64,000 bases of DNA from Neoarius graeffei (GCF_027579695.1 NC_083571.1:85015888-85079887), one strand, 5' to 3'. Positions 11,377-23,163 are shown, numbered from the stretch's first letter. Notes: generated from the sequence alone by a model not told the origin. Made by a program: numbers and translations.

Positions 11377-12977
11377 CAACCCCGATTCCAAAAAAGTTGG
11401 GACAAAGTACAAATTGTAAATAAAAACAGAATGCAGTGATGTGGAAGTTTCAAAATTCCATATTTTATTCAGAATAGAACATAGATGACACATCAAATGT
11501 TTAAACTGAGAAAATGTATCATTTAAAGAGAAAAATTAGGTGATTTTAAATTTCATGACAACACCACATCTCAAAAAAGTTGGGACAAGGCCATGTTTCC
11601 CACTGTGAGACATCCCCTTTTCTCTTTACAACAGTCTGTAAACATCTGGGGACTGAGGAGACAAGTTGCTCAAGTTTAGGGATAGGAACGTTAACCCATT
11701 CTTGTCTAATGTAGGATTCTAGTTGCTCAACTGTCTTAGGTCTTTGTTGTCGTATCTTCCGTTTTATGATGCGCCAAATGTTTTCTATGGGTGAAAGATC
11801 TGGACTGCAGGCTGGCCAGTTCAGTACCCGGACCCTTCTTCTACACAGCCATGATGCTGTAATTGATGCAGTATGTGGTTTGGCATTGTCATGTTGGAAA
11901 ATGCAAGGTCTTCCCTGAAAGAGACGTTGTCTGGATGGGAGCATATGTTGCTCTAGAACCTGGATATACCTTTCAGCATTGATGGTGTCTTTCCAGATGT
12001 GTAAGCTGCCCATGCCACACGCACTAATGCAACCCCATACCATCAGAGATGCAGGCTTCTGAACTGAGCGCTGATAACAACTTGGGTCGTCCTTCTCCTC
12101 TTTAGTCCGAATGACACGGCGTCCCTGATTTCCATAAAGAACAATTTTGATTTGTTTGACCACAGAACAGTTTTCCACTTTGCCACAGTCCATTTTAAAT
12201 GAGCCTTGGCCCAGAGAAGACGTCTGCGCTTCTGGATCGTGTTTAGATACGGCTTCTTCACTGAACTATAGAGTTTTAGCTGGCAACGGTGGATGGCACG
12301 GTGAATTGTGTTCACAGATAATGTTCTCTGGAAATATTCCTGAGCCCATTTTGTGATTTCCAATACAGAAGCATGCCTGTATGTGATGCAGTGCCATCTA
12401 AGGGCCCGAAGATCACGGGCACCCAGTATGGTTTTCCGGCCTTGACCCTTACGCACAGAGATTCTTCCAGATTCTCTGAATCTTTTGATGATATTATGCA
12501 CTGTAGATGATGATATGTTCAAACTCTTTGCAATTTTACACTGTCGAACTCCTTTCTGATATTGCTCCACTATTTGTCGGTGCAGAATTAGGGGGATTGG
12601 TGATCCTCTTCCCATTTTTACTTCTGAGAGCCGCTGCCACTCCAAGATGCTCTTTTTATACCCAGTCATGTTAATGACCTATTGCCAATTGACCTAATGA
12701 GTTGCAATTTGGTCCTCCAGCTGTTCCTTTTTTGTACCTTTAACTTTTCCAGCCTCTTATTGCCCCTGTCCCAACTTTTTTGAGATGTGTTGCTGTCATG
12801 AAATTTCAAATGAGCCAATATTTGGCATGAAATTTCAAAATGTCTCACTTTCGACATTTGATATGTTGTCTATGTTCTATTGTGAATACAATATCAGTTT
12901 TTGAGATTTGTAAAGTATTGCATTCCGTTTTTATTTACAATTTGTACTTTGTCCCAACTTTTTTGGAATCGGGGTTG
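11377..12977 (-). mobile_element. Tc1-like transposon, family 1, copy 2
   Basis: TA at 11375-11376 and 12978-12979. Termini and internal direct repeats as in copy 1, opposite orientation. Confidence 0.95.
11584..12669 (-). pseudogene. Tc1 transposase, frameshifted and catalytically altered
   Basis: The N-terminal part ([11 protein letters not shown], 12669 downwards) and the C-terminal part ([17 protein letters not shown] to KRKGDVS) are in different frames. A deletion of about 4 bases near 12140-12150 relative to the copy at 17014-18087 separates them. The first catalytic D is changed: the segment reads WSNKSK where the sister copies have [14 protein letters not shown] and SPIENIW remain. 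Not functional. Confidence 0.9.
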
Positions 12978-13239
12978 TATGTGGTGAGAAATAAATTAAG
13001 TCTCTTGTCTCCAGGTTTAGATATTGGAACTTGCTCTTCTGAATTTTGCCTTTTAACAAACGCAAACATGTTAATTAAGATGTTAATTTAAGCTCATATT
13101 GGTCATTATGAGCTTAAATTAATCATTGATGGAATAGACATTGATTCATGTCGGTGTTGATTATTACTCACCCGGCCGACAAGCTTATGCCGTCATGTTG
13201 TCCATCGTCTGTCAAGCATCGTCCATAGTTCACAAAAAT

Positions 13240-13640
13240 CACTTCTTCTCTCTCAATTCTTCACTGATTTTTATTCTTTTTGGCAGGAAGGTGGGTCTGC
13301 CTGGGGTGCATATAGCTTCCACCCAAATTTGCATAATTGCAAGTAATAATGAAGATTATGGAGTAATTAATCCCTAACGAGCAGTTTCCACACAAATTGC
13401 TTCTTCTCCCTCAATTCTTCACCGATTTTGATTCTTTCTGGCATAAAGGTAGGGGTGCCTAGGGTGCATATAACTTCTACCCAGATTTGCTTCATTACAA
13501 TTACTAATGAAGTTATGGACTAATTAAGCCTTAATGAGCAGTTCAACAAAAAAATCGCTTCTTTTCAGTCAATTCCTCACCGTTTTGGATTCTTTCTGGC
13601 AAATAGGTCAGTATTCCTAGGGTGTATATAGCTTCTATAT
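13240..13640 (+). repeat. Tandem repeat, about 157 bp, three units
   Basis: Units begin near 13240, 13397 and 13556. Each contains cttctt..tcaattcttcac, a ttctttctggca-type block, a gggtgcatatag-type block and, in the first two, an ataatgaag..taattaa block. Units have diverged and the third is incomplete. Confidence 0.75.
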
Positions 13641-13946
13641 ATAGCTTGTATATAGTGTATATAGTTTGCAACATTTATTGTGCAAGGTGGCCCACTTTAG
13701 ATCGTTCCTTCTGGACTAGACGGGGCCGGAGTGAGCTACGCCGTCATTGACAGTCTCGTTTGGCTTTATTTCGGTTCTGATTTGAAAAAAAAAAATCAAT
13801 TTATATGCATTTGTTAGTTTACGTACATGTGTTACCATTGCCTATGATGTATTAATTATCCTTATGAACAATGATGATGAAAATATAAAAAATAATACTT
13901 ATAAAGGATTATTGTCCTGTCAACCCAGTTTTACAGAAAAAAAGTT

Positions 13947-13967
13947 GGGGGGGGGGGGGGGGGGGGG
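13947..13967 (+). repeat. Poly-G tract
   Basis: About 21 consecutive G, likely length-variable. Confidence 0.9.
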
Positions 13968-13984
13968 TTTCAGCACCTTCTATA

Positions 13985-14525
13985 TGCTGAATATCAGTGT
14001 TTATTCTGTCCACATTCACTGGATATGAGCAATCGCACGCTCTGATTGGCTACTCTACTACTAGGATATCAGCTCATATACCATGAGTAGAGAAAAACAA
14101 AATGGCAGAGCGTGTTGCTGAACCAACCGAGGACAAAGTAAAGACAACTCAAAAACAAAACTTCAAAAAATACCAAAAAAAGCAACAAGAAAAAGGAATA
14201 AAAGTATTTGATGGTAAGAAAGTGTCTTTTTTCATTTTTCAAGAGTTATTATAGCATTTTTCCACAAATTGCTACTGTCATTTCGCCGGTTTGTTTACAC
14301 TGTAAGCAGAAATGATTTTGTCGGACATTTTGTAGAAAGTTTATATTTATCGGATTTGCAAAAAATTTTTAAAAATGCTCTGTTTCTCAAAATCCAGTGA
14401 ATGTGGATAGAATAAAACAGTTATTCCACTCAGTCTCGTCGTACATAGCTTATAGCCAACTCAGTGTTATGTGCCTCATCGGCTATCAGCTCATGTATGA
14501 CTCGATTTCGTGGAATAACTTAATT
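13985..14525 (+). repeat. Dispersed repeat with an exon-like segment
   Basis: Inverted segments gtccacattcactggat (about 14008) and atccagtgaatgtggat (about 14392) bracket the middle. Between them an ATG at 14102 opens 37 codons starting MAERVAEPTEDKVK, lysine/glutamine rich, stopping at a good donor (gtaaga at 14214). A truncated inverted copy of the left part, including the MAER start region, is at about 33055-33172. It looks like part of a transposon carrying the first exon of a protein I do not recognise. Confidence 0.55.
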
Positions 14526-14684
14526 GTACCATAAGTTGCATATCAACATATCAAACCTCACTCAAATGTTCTGTATGCCACATTATTCATCAACATACAG
14601 TATTTCAACCAAGCTAACTTCAACCACTATGCTATTTGAATCAGATCATTTAACCTCTTTTTTTTTAATTATTGAGCATTTCCT

Positions 14685-15066
14685 GGGGCGGCACAGTGGT
14701 GTAGTGGTTAGCGCTGTTGCCTCACAGCAACAAGGTCCGAGTTCAAGCCCCGTGGCCAGCGAGGGCCTTTCTGTGCGGAGTTTGCATGTTCTCCCCGTAT
14801 CCGCGTGGGTTTCCTCCGGGTGCTCCGGTTTCCCCCACAGTCCAAAGACATGCAGGTTAGGTTAACTGGTGACTCTAAATTGACCGTAGGTGTGAATGTG
14901 AGTGTGAATGGTTGTCTGTGTCTATGTGTCAGCCCTGTGATGACCTGGCGACTTGTCCAGGGTGTACCCCGCCTTTCGCCCGTAGTCAGCTGGGATAGGC
15001 TCCAGCTTGCCTGCGACCCTGTAGAACAGGATAAAGCAGGCTAAAGATGATGAGATGAGATGAGAT
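14685..15066 (+). mobile_element. V-SINE-type SINE, copy 5
   Basis: Full-length. Exact duplication gagcatttcct at 14674-14684 and 15067-15077. Confidence 0.95.
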
Positions 15067-15573
15067 GAGCATTTCCTCGTGCATGCATAAAGTTTGTGCT
15101 TTTTGTGACATATGATTAATCTTAGCAGGCTCATGAAACTTCTCTGCAAACACAATCAGGCTTGCAAGTCACATGGTAGCACGGTACGGTAATGCGAGTG
15201 TTTTCAAAATTTGGATATGTGCTTTTTAGGCTGTAAATTCTTTAAGCTTCTGACAATACAAAGACTTTCCACATTTTTGAGAAAAAAGAACTGCATTACT
15301 AAACAAATTGAACACTTGTTTGTGTTAATGGTGAGTGCCCCAGTGTTACGCTAATTGAACAGGGCCACAGTTCCAGATTGTATTTGGGTGTTGGATGATA
15401 GAAGCTGATTGAGTGGTTTAAAGTGACAAAGCGCTCAATGACCAAATGCTGCATAAGTAATGAAAGTGATTTGTCATACGTGATGGTCAAATGTCTGAAA
15501 TAGTTTTACTTCAATTGCTTCCTTTCTGTTTATCATACAAAGAGGTTACTTACACCTCCATGTTCAGGAAATC

Positions 15574-15697
15574 CATCCATCCATTATCCGTAACCGCGTA
15601 TCCTGTGCAGGGTCGCAGGCAAGCTGGAGCCTATCCCAGCTGACTATGGGTGAAAGGCAGGGTACAACCTGTACAAGTCGCCAGGTCATCGCAGGGC
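15574..15697 (-). mobile_element. 5'-truncated SINE with its own target duplication
   Basis: Only the 3' third (tail through ggtcatcgcagggc) is present; the tRNA head and core are missing. The exact duplication tgttcaggaaatc at 15561-15573 and 15698-15710 shows it inserted already truncated. The tail is catccatccatt rather than gagatgagat. Confidence 0.85.
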
Positions 15698-16048
15698 TGT
15701 TCAGGAAATCAAGACCCATTTTCATCGCTGTCTATGAATATTACCATCAGTCCATCCATCCTCTTTTCACTCTCATTAGCACGATATTTCAAAAACGAGT
15801 GGTTGAATGTATGTAGGATTATATGGAATTATCATTGTCACAGATGAACTGATTAGATATTGGACTTGATCCAGACAGGGTCAAGACCACCGAAATAGTT
15901 TTTCTTCAATAGCCTCTTCACATTTGAAGTATAATTCAAGGGTAATTCTGCCCTACAAATTAGTAACAAGAAGGATTAGACTTCCCTCTTCCTTTTCACA
16001 TTTCCCATTATCCCTACTTGCATTTTGTATCTCTTTTTTTCCCCACAG

Positions 16049-16287
16049 GTGAAAGAGTTTATCCACTCAGAGCTGCTGGCTCATCTCTACTCTTTAGGAG
16101 ACCATTCAGCTCTAATGAACGAGTCTCCGGAACAGGCTTTGCACAGAGAACATGTGTTGCGGACTCACTCAGCCCTGAAGGAAGCGTTGTCCATTCTCAG
16201 TGAGATCTCCACTTCTACCCTGTCCACCTTGTTCTCAGCCTCTATAGAAGGTCCCAGACTACCGACCAGCATCACTGGTGACCTCAG
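16049..16287 (+). CDS. dnm3: Dynamin GED exon 2
   Basis: Starts in phase 0 after ccccacag and ends two bases into a codon before gtagga. Encodes VKEFIHSELLAHLYSLGDHS, then an arginine-containing stretch and LKEALSILSEISTSTLSTL, the second half of the dynamin GED. The last 20 or so codons are divergent linker into the proline-rich region. The helical pattern and the IHSELLAHLYS and ALKEAL motifs are close to vertebrate DNM1-3. Confidence 0.93.
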
Positions 16288-16793
16288 GTAGGATATAGTC
16301 CCGGAGTCAAAAGATTTTGACGCAGTTTAAATCATATTGTGAGGTAGATTAAAGTCTAGGTAAAATAGATGGTGTGGATAATTCCTGTCAGTCAGAGGAT
16401 GGAGAAGGTTGGTATAAGTTAATAAAGAGTAATAAATAAATGAAGTACAGAAGGGCTTTGTGAATAGGAAGTTCAATAAACTGCAAAGAACACCAACAGG
16501 TATTCCCTGTGCTTCCCTTTTGGTTTATTGCTGTAACAGTTCAGTGCAGTTGGATTCAGTGCTAGTTGTGTTTTTAGTTGTGATCCTCAAAATGTTCCAC
16601 TACCAAAATTCAGTAATAGCAAATTAAAAAAAAAACAACAACAACAAGGTGAATCCATAGAAATCCCTAACAAGGGATTTATGTGCTTAAATCACACAGA
16701 AACATGCCAAGGCACATGGTTAAACAAGAAAACACATCATTAATAATGTTGCCTGGAGACAAGCAAGACTGTGACAAAACAAGAGATAATCTA

Positions 16794-18396
16794 CAACCCC
16801 AATTCCAAAAAAGTTGGGACAAAGTACAAATTGTAAATAAAAACGGAATGCAGTGATGTGGAAGTTTCAAAATTCCATATTTTATTCAGAATAGAACATA
16901 GATGACATATCAAATGTTTAAACTGAGAAAATGTATCATTTAAAGAGAAAAATTAGGTGATTTTAAATTTCATGACAACAACACATCTCAAAAAAGTTGA
17001 GACAAGGCCATGTTTACCACTGTGAGACATCCCCTTTTCTCTTTACAACAGTCTGTAAACGTCTGGGGACTGAGGAGACAAGTTGCTCAAGTTTAGGGAT
17101 AGGAATGTTAACCCATTCTTGTCTAATGTAGGATTCTAGTTGCTCAACTGTCTTAGGTCTTTGTTGTCGTATCTTCCGTTTTATGATGCGCCAAATGTTT
17201 TCTATGGGTGAAAGATCTGGACTGCAGGCTGGCCAGTTCAGTACCCGGACCCTTCTTCTACACAGCCATGATGCTGTAATTGATGCAGTATGTGGTTTGG
17301 CATTGTCATGTTGGAAAATGCAAGGTCTTCCCTGAAAGAGACGTTGTCTGGATGGGAGCATATGTTGCTCTAGAACCTGGATATACCTTTCAGCATTGAT
17401 GGTGTCTTTCCAGATGTGTAAGCTGCCCATGCCACACGCACTAATGCAACCCCATACCATCAGAGATGCAGGCTTCTGAACTGAGCGCTGATAACAACTT
17501 GGGTCGTCCTTCTCCTCTTTAGTCCGAATGACACGGCGTCCCTGATTTCCATAAAGAACTTCAAATTTTGATTCGTCTGACCACAGAACAGTTTTCCACT
17601 TTGCCACAGTCCATTTTAAATGAGCCTTGGCCCAGAGAAGACGTCTGCGCTTCTGGATCATGTTTAGATACGGCTTCTTCTTTGAACTATAGAGTTTTAG
17701 CTGGCAACGGCGGATGGCACGGTGAATTGCGTTCACAGATAATGTTCTCTGGAAATATTCCTGAGCCCATTTTGTGATTTCCAATACAGAAGCATGCCTG
17801 TATGTGATGCAGTGCCGTCTAAGGGCCCGAAGATCACGGGCGCCCAGTATGGTTTTCCGGCCTTGACCCTTACGCACAGAGATTCTTCCAGATTCTCTGA
17901 ATCTTTTGATGATATTATGCACTGTAGATGATATGTTCAAACTCTTTGCAATTTTACACTGTCGAACTCCTTTCTGATATTGCTCCACTATTTGTCGGCG
18001 CAGAATTAGGGGGATTGGTGATCCTCTTCCCATCTTTACTTCTGAGAGCCGCTGCCACTCCAAGATGCTCTTTTTATACCCAGTCATGTTAATGACTTAT
18101 TGCCAATTGACCTAATGAGTTGCAATTTGGTCCTCCAGCTGTTCCTTTTTTGTACCTTTAACTTTTCCAGCCTCTTATTGCCCCTGTCCCAACTTTTTTT
18201 TAGATGTGTTGCTGTCATGAAATTTGAAATGAGCCAATATTTGGCATGAAATTTCAAAATGTCTCACTTTCGACATTTGATATGTTGTCTATGTTCTATT
18301 GTGAATACAATATCAGTTTTTGAGATTTGTAAATTATTGCATTCCGTTTTTATTTACAATTTGTACTTTGTCCCAACTTTTTTGGAATCGGGGTTG
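16794..18396 (-). mobile_element. Tc1-like transposon, family 1, copy 3 (open transposase)
   Basis: TA at 16792-16793 and 18397-18398. Ends caaccccaattcc and ...ggaatcggggttg, with the internal direct repeats kept. Confidence 0.95.
17014..18087 (-). CDS. Tc1 transposase, uninterrupted
   Basis: 357 codons, the only unbroken transposase in the window. It cuts and pastes its own element at TA dinucleotides. The paired-like DNA-binding half covers about residues 20-125. The DDE catalytic half has WSDESKFEV (first D), FQHDNAKPH (second D) and [11 protein letters not shown] (E), spaced DD34E. A bipartite nuclear signal plausibly lies in the basic stretch around KKKPYL. Compared with the two sister copies it lacks one serine in the run LNISSSTVH, a 3-base deletion in the helix-turn-helix, so activity is uncertain. 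Met19 is an alternative start. It sits antisense inside a dynamin intron. Confidence 0.93.
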   Translation of the reverse strand: MTGYKKSILEWQRLSEVKMGRGSPIPLILRRQIVEQYQKGVRQCKIAKSLNISSTVHNIIKRFRESGRISVRKGQGRKTILGARDLRALRRHCITYRHASVLEITKWAQEYFQRTLSVNAIHRAIRRCQLKLYSSKKKPYLNMIQKRRRLLWAKAHLKWTVAKWKTVLWSDESKFEVLYGNQGRRVIRTKEEKDDPSCYQRSVQKPASLMVWGCISACGMGSLHIWKDTINAERYIQVLEQHMLPSRQRLFQGRPCIFQHDNAKPHTASITASWLCRRRVRVLNWPACSPDLSPIENIWRIIKRKIRQQRPKTVEQLESYIRQEWVNIPIPKLEQLVSSVPRRLQTVVKRKGDVSQW

Positions 18397-19140
18397 TATA
18401 CAAGGCATTATGATAATTCTTAAAGCCAAACAAAACCCAAAAATTAAACACGGTTTGCCGATCATGGCAAGTGCCCTGATGTGCCCTCCACATGTTTTAA
18501 ATTAAAAATAAAACTTTATAACAATTTATATATTTTAAAGGTTACGATATTGCTAAAATAGGCTTCCCTGGGCGCAGGCATTTGCGTTGAAACCGGATAT
18601 CCGCTTGTGAGGTAACCGGTTCACGAATACACGGTTTCTCTAAGTAACACAGAGCCCTCAAATAAAGGCTTCTAATTTAAAAAAAAAATTCCCAACCACC
18701 ACTGCTCTCTGCCTCTCTCTCTCTGTGTGCACGTTTTCACTGCTTCAGATGGGTTAAATACAGAGAAAGAATTTCACTGTGATGTAATGTATATTTGACA
18801 AATAACAGCTTCTAATTCTAAAAATCTAATCAGAAGTTTTCTGTAATCATGTGATTTTTACTGGCAACAAAACACGCAAATCAACAGAGTTCACTTTTAT
18901 GAAGTGTGAATCTCACTCGGCTAGATAACGCATACGCAGTAGTAAACAATGTCCATTGTCCTAGCACAAACGCAATTCTTGCCATCTAAAAATATCACTT
19001 TTATCAATGAATAAGAACAAACAAAAGCATGTCACATAAAAATACAATTTAATTAAAAAAAAAAACAACTGCAAGTAGCCAGCAATGGAGTTTATAGGCA
19101 GCAAACAGCATCCTGGTTGGGTATGTGTCTGTTTACTACT

Positions 19141-19143
<3 letters not shown>

Positions 19144-19208
<65 letters not shown>
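19144..19208 (+). repeat. (GT)n microsatellite
   Basis: About 32 uninterrupted GT units, followed by an imperfect tail. ORFs across it are low-complexity artefacts. Confidence 0.95.
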
Positions 19209-19209
<1 letters not shown>

Positions 19210-19643
19210 ACGCGCATGTGTGTGTGTTCATTGCTTCAATGATCGGGCTTATTTTTACAGCCGAACGTTTGACACTCGGCATCTTCAAGGTTGTTTACAA
19301 CAATTTAGAAGTGATGTATCCACTAGATCTCAGCCTCGGTAACTCATGTAGCATGTAAGTAACGTCACAATCTCGGATTCTGTCATGTAATTTGTACTCA
19401 GAGTGCAATATTTGAACCTCGGACAGAGTAAGATGGCAGCACCCAGGGACATTTTATTTTAAAAGGAAAACAGTCTGTAGACAATATACAGGTACAAATA
19501 TGAACAAATGAATAATCGAACATGTCTTATATGGATATTATCTGTCAGTATAAAGAAGTTAATTGTTTGGGTTTTGCTTGCCTTTAAAGCAAAATCTTCT
19601 AAGCCGTTAGCTTCAAACCTTCCCTCTCATTTCTCTCTCTCAG

Positions 19644-19838
19644 CTCTCCATCAATCATCTGTGCTCCTAAGAAGACTTTGTCTTGTCCTAGTCCTCAAAC
19701 CCGTGGTTCTGCTCCTCCTGCTCCTCGCATCCTGCTTCACCCATCTCGTTCTGCTCCTGCTGTCCCCAAAGGCCTGAAGAAAAAAGAGTCCTCTCAAACA
19801 CTGACACGCCCTAACCGATCTGCTCCCAGCATACCCAG
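19644..19838 (+). CDS. dnm3: Dynamin proline-rich domain exon
   Basis: 195 bases, entered one base into the frame after ctctctcag and left two bases into a codon before gtaatg. Only this frame is open and it fits the phase of the previous exon. It encodes a basic, proline-rich segment with PSPQTRGSAPPAPRI, HPSRSAPAVPK and TRPNRSAPSIP. The RPNR-x-AP-x-x-P motif matches the amphiphysin-type SH3-binding core of dynamin tails (PSRPNRAPPGVP in DNM1). Another open frame across the exon (leucine rich) is a shadow. Confidence 0.82.
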
Positions 19839-20459
19839 GTAATGAATTACTGTGCGCTCAGATCATTCATGCTTTCTGCATCAGGTCTAAGCTCAGGAAG
19901 AATCCTACAGGACACAACTTATACTGTAAATATGTGAAAATAGACAGTGCGAACTTTTTAGGGTTTGCATACAATATTTATGAAAGCATGTTAAAGAGGT
20001 ACACTTACACTTAAATGTGTTTTTTGAGCTGTAAAACTAAATTATATTACTACTGTGAGGAAACACATCAATGCTGGTGTTAAAGTGCATATTCTGGACC
20101 AATTTTGTGTTTTTTTTATATGAAAGTACGTCCCTTTACACACTCATCCAGAAGGGTAATTTTGCACAAGGCCATCTGTCTACAGCAGAAAAAAATAAAA
20201 TAACAAAACGTGTCTGGAAAAATCCCAAGGGAGTCTGGAGCCAGATTCGTGACGTCACCTGCGGAAGCGCCAGCAGGCTGCGCGAGCTTTGCACGGTTTC
20301 AGTGCGCAGCCTGTGTAGTCAAGTCAAGTCAACTTTATTGTCAAATATGCTATACATGCTCGACATACAGCACAGATGAAATATCAGTCCTCTCTGACCC
20401 ACGGTGTAAACAGGCAATGCAATAAATAAAAATAAAATAATTGAAAAAAACAAACAATA

Positions 20460-20905
20460 AAAACAGTATAAACACTCTAGATAGGAACTAGACATAGACT
20501 AAACACTCAAGCAATATAAACAGTATAAACACTAGATAACTACACACAGACTAAACACTCAGACAATATAAACAGTATAAACACTCTAGATAGGAACTAG
20601 ACGTAGACTAAACACTCAAGCAATATAAACAGTATAAACACTCTAGATAGGAACTAGACGTAGACTAAACACTCAAGCAATATAAACAGTATAAACACTC
20701 TAGATAGGAACTAGACGTAGACTAAACACTCAGACAATATAAACAGTATAAACACTCTAGATAGGAACTAGACATAGACTAAACACTCAAGCAATATAAA
20801 CAGTATAAACACTAGATAAGAACTACACACAGACTAAACACTCAGACAATATAAACAGTATAAACACTCTAGATAGGAACTAGACGTAGACTAAACACTC
20901 ATATA
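20460..20905 (+). repeat. Minisatellite, about 57-bp unit, about 8 copies
   Basis: Units start cagtataaacact and continue with agataggaactagac(a/g)tagac and taaacactca(a/g). Some units are shorter by a few bases (actagataactacacacagac variant). Confidence 0.85.
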
Positions 20906-20912
20906 TATATAT

Positions 20913-20915
<3 letters not shown>

Positions 20916-20942
<27 letters not shown>
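20916..20942 (+). repeat. (CA)n microsatellite
   Basis: CA run following a short AT run, inside the retroelement fragment. Confidence 0.9.
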
Positions 20943-20943
<1 letters not shown>

Positions 20944-22389
20944 TAAATTGGTGCAAATAAACAAACAGTCAAGGGCACTTGAGGTATAGCAGGTAAACAT
21001 GAGTAAAGCTGTGTAGACCAAGCGCTCCCATTTCTCTCTCGTTGTCTGGTCTTTTGGAAAACGATGAGTACTAATCCCACCAAGATTGGTGTTGCTACCC
21101 CCTCCTACGATACATCTGTTAACCATTTTAATAATTACGTGATAACGTTGAAGAAATTTGCAGAAAACCACCAGGTCGTTTTCTCATAAACAAACCAGCG
21201 CTGACGTAGGATTCAGAGGGAGGCGTCCCACACGCGACGTCACGAAAATCAATGTTTGCCAGAAAATCCAAATGCCAAGTTTTTTCAGAGGCGGACCAAT
21301 TCGCCTCAAATGGCTTGATTTCAACTGAATTTTTCTGGTATTGCGCAAGGTAAAAAAAATTGCAGAGAATGCAGAATGTGACAGATATTTGACCAAAGTT
21401 TAATATAAAATAGGAGAATTACACTGATCTCGCTCCTGAATTTACCCGTGATATGCACTTTAACGTTGGCAAAATGTTTATAAAAACACAGCATTTTATG
21501 GGCTGAAAATGTCTCAAGACGCCATCTACTGTTTAAAATCATTCTGAACCTTGCAAGCCTGATACTGATGTAGAGTTGATCGTTTGATACTTCTCTGTAT
21601 CATGAAATTTTTATCTTTAAAAAAAAAAGGATGCTAACACTTTCTAATCAGAGGTGGGCAACCCAACCCCCCATAGCCCCGGCCCTTGAGTGGGAGTCTG
21701 TGAAACAGCACTCGTTTTCAAATATACCGTATGCTGATCGAGACTCACTGAGCAACTCCGGCCTCATACGTCCCCATCCCGCCCCCTCCTCAGCCCCTCC
21801 CAACCCCACCTCAGCACCTCCCTGCCCTCCCCCTCTAGCCCCTTTCCACTTTTTAGCATTTTTCAAAATTACGCAGTGGGTGGAGTTTGGCTCAGGGCTA
21901 AGTAAGGGTGAGTTACATTTTAATATTTGCTCAAGCAGTGGGTCACATTACACTGTTAAAACAAATCAGTTTAGTAGACCAACAACACATAAACAACTCG
22001 TTTAAATGTGTTAATTTCTTTAAATTTATCAGAAATAAATAAAATAAAAACATTTTGATTGCATAAGTATTCACCCCTAATGCTGTTAAACCCTTACATT
22101 AGTTCTTATGGAAAGACATGCTTACACTGTCAAATAGTTTGATTGCTAATGAAGAATTACATATCACTGGCACATTTTTAAATAGCTTATTTTATAGCCT
22201 ATAGTTTACTGTTCCGTTTCGCCCCCTAGTGGAATAACAGAGACTAGGAAAGGAGTGTCCCTCGTCACAATTACACTCTGAGAGAAAAAGGGTTCAAAGC
22301 GTTCATTTGGATGGTTATTGTTAATAGTTCTAGCTTACCAAAGGGGTTCTCCTTGGAACAACTGCTGTAGGGTACTACATAGAACCTTA

Positions 22390-23163
22390 GGCGCCGTTTA
22401 CACATACCCGGGTATTTTTAAAAACGCAGACCTTTGCCTTCGTTTGTGCCTTTCGTTTATACACAAACGGAGTTTTTTCCTCTGAAAACGATTCTTTCTA
22501 AAAACTCCGGCAAAAGTGGAGATTTTTTGAAAACTCCGTTTTGCGTTTGTGTGTAAAGAGACCAAAACGGAGTTTTAGGCAATCTTCGCGCCACAAAAGA
22601 GCGACCATTGTACATATGACAAGCATGGAAACACTCAGAGTAGCAGCATTTCTGTTATTAAGAGCTATATTCGCCTGTTTGCTTTTGAGAATAAAGCTCA
22701 TAAAGCTCATTGACCAGCAGAGACGCATTAGGGCTCGGAGGGCAGCAATTGCGGAGCTTCTGGTGACCAAAAGAGCCCGACCGTACCACCACCAGCATCG
22801 GCGATTTTGGGTTCGACCTGGACGGACTGCTATCTGGTGGGAGAATTTCGAGAATGGCGTTGTCGTCCCGGAGGAATGGCAGGAAAATTTCAGAATGTCG
22901 CGATCCTCACTCCTGTCACTCGCAGAGTTGGTACGTCCGTACATACGGGGTAAGTGTACTCACATGCGCGCTTCTGTCGATGTCGTCAAAAAAGTTGCCT
23001 GCACACTCTGGCGTAGTTTAACAGCTCTTGACAGCGTATTTATGCGGATCAATATAAACGTAATTTTTTTAAAAAACGCAGCTGTGTGCACGAAGTTATT
23101 TTGGAAAACGGAGTTTAGAAAATATGCGTTTTTAAAAATACCCGGGTATGTGTAAACAGCACC
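22390..23163 (+). mobile_element. PIF/Harbinger-type element, internally deleted
   Basis: Near-perfect terminal inverted repeats of about 38 bp (gtttacacatacccgggtat core at both ends) flanked by the 3-bp duplication TTA (22387-22389 and 23164-23166), as expected for Harbinger. An ORF inside (22541-23155) carries only the N-terminal part of a HARBI1-like transposase. Confidence 0.85.
22541..23155 (+). pseudogene. Harbinger transposase N-terminal remnant
   Basis: 204 codons. Residues about 85-165 read RRFWVRPGRTAIWWENF, then EEWQENFRMSRSSL and LVRPYIRGKCTHMRASV, the region ahead of the catalytic domain in HARBI1-like nucleases. It then runs into the right terminal repeat, so the DDE nuclease core is missing. 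A basic stretch (QQRRIRARRAAIAELL) lies before it. It cannot encode an active nuclease. Confidence 0.8.

Larger units (their letters stand above)
5062..16048 (+). other. dnm3: Dynamin intron, 11 kb, repeat rich
   Basis: Contains SINEs at 5861, 7301, 9984, 14685 and 15574, a Tc1 remnant at 6835, a LINE tail near 8310, an old Tc1 at 8899, a family 1 Tc1 at 11377, a 157-bp tandem repeat at 13240 and another repeat at 13985. The stretches 5062-5860, 6250-6834, 7692-8300, 10753-11374, 15078-15560 and 15711-16048 show no recognisable gene. Confidence 0.8.
16288..19643 (+). other. dnm3: Dynamin intron (16288-19643)
   Basis: Contains the third family 1 Tc1 (16794-18396) and a GT microsatellite (19144-19208). 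16288-16791 and 18399-19143 show no other feature I recognise. Confidence 0.8.
20319..21008 (-). mobile_element. Retroelement 3' fragment with internal minisatellite
   Basis: Flanked by ctgtgtag at 20311-20318 and 21009-21016. It starts tcaagtcaagtcaactttat, the complement of a LINE-like 3' tail with repeated TTGAC. The middle is a tandem array (20460-20905), then a CA tract. The parent family is not identified. Confidence 0.6.
20080..21463 (+). mobile_element. TTAA-flanked element, 686-bp family, copy 1 (with insertion)
   Basis: Ends TTAAAGTGCATATTC and GATATGCACTTTAA are inverted repeats bounded by TTAA. Removing the 698-bp insertion (including its duplicated ctgtgtag) leaves 686 bp, the same length as the copy at 57525-58210. 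It contains a conserved 41-codon ORF at 21064-21189 (MSTNPTKIGVATPSYDTSVN...). Inserted at a TTAA in the left arm of the larger inverted-repeat element. Confidence 0.8.

Noticed and set aside
19085-19358. ORFs across the GT repeat
   Set aside because: Valine/cysteine runs come from the microsatellite.
22040-22090. Possible Tc1 end (gcataagtattcacccctaa)
   Set aside because: Too short to separate from chance similarity.
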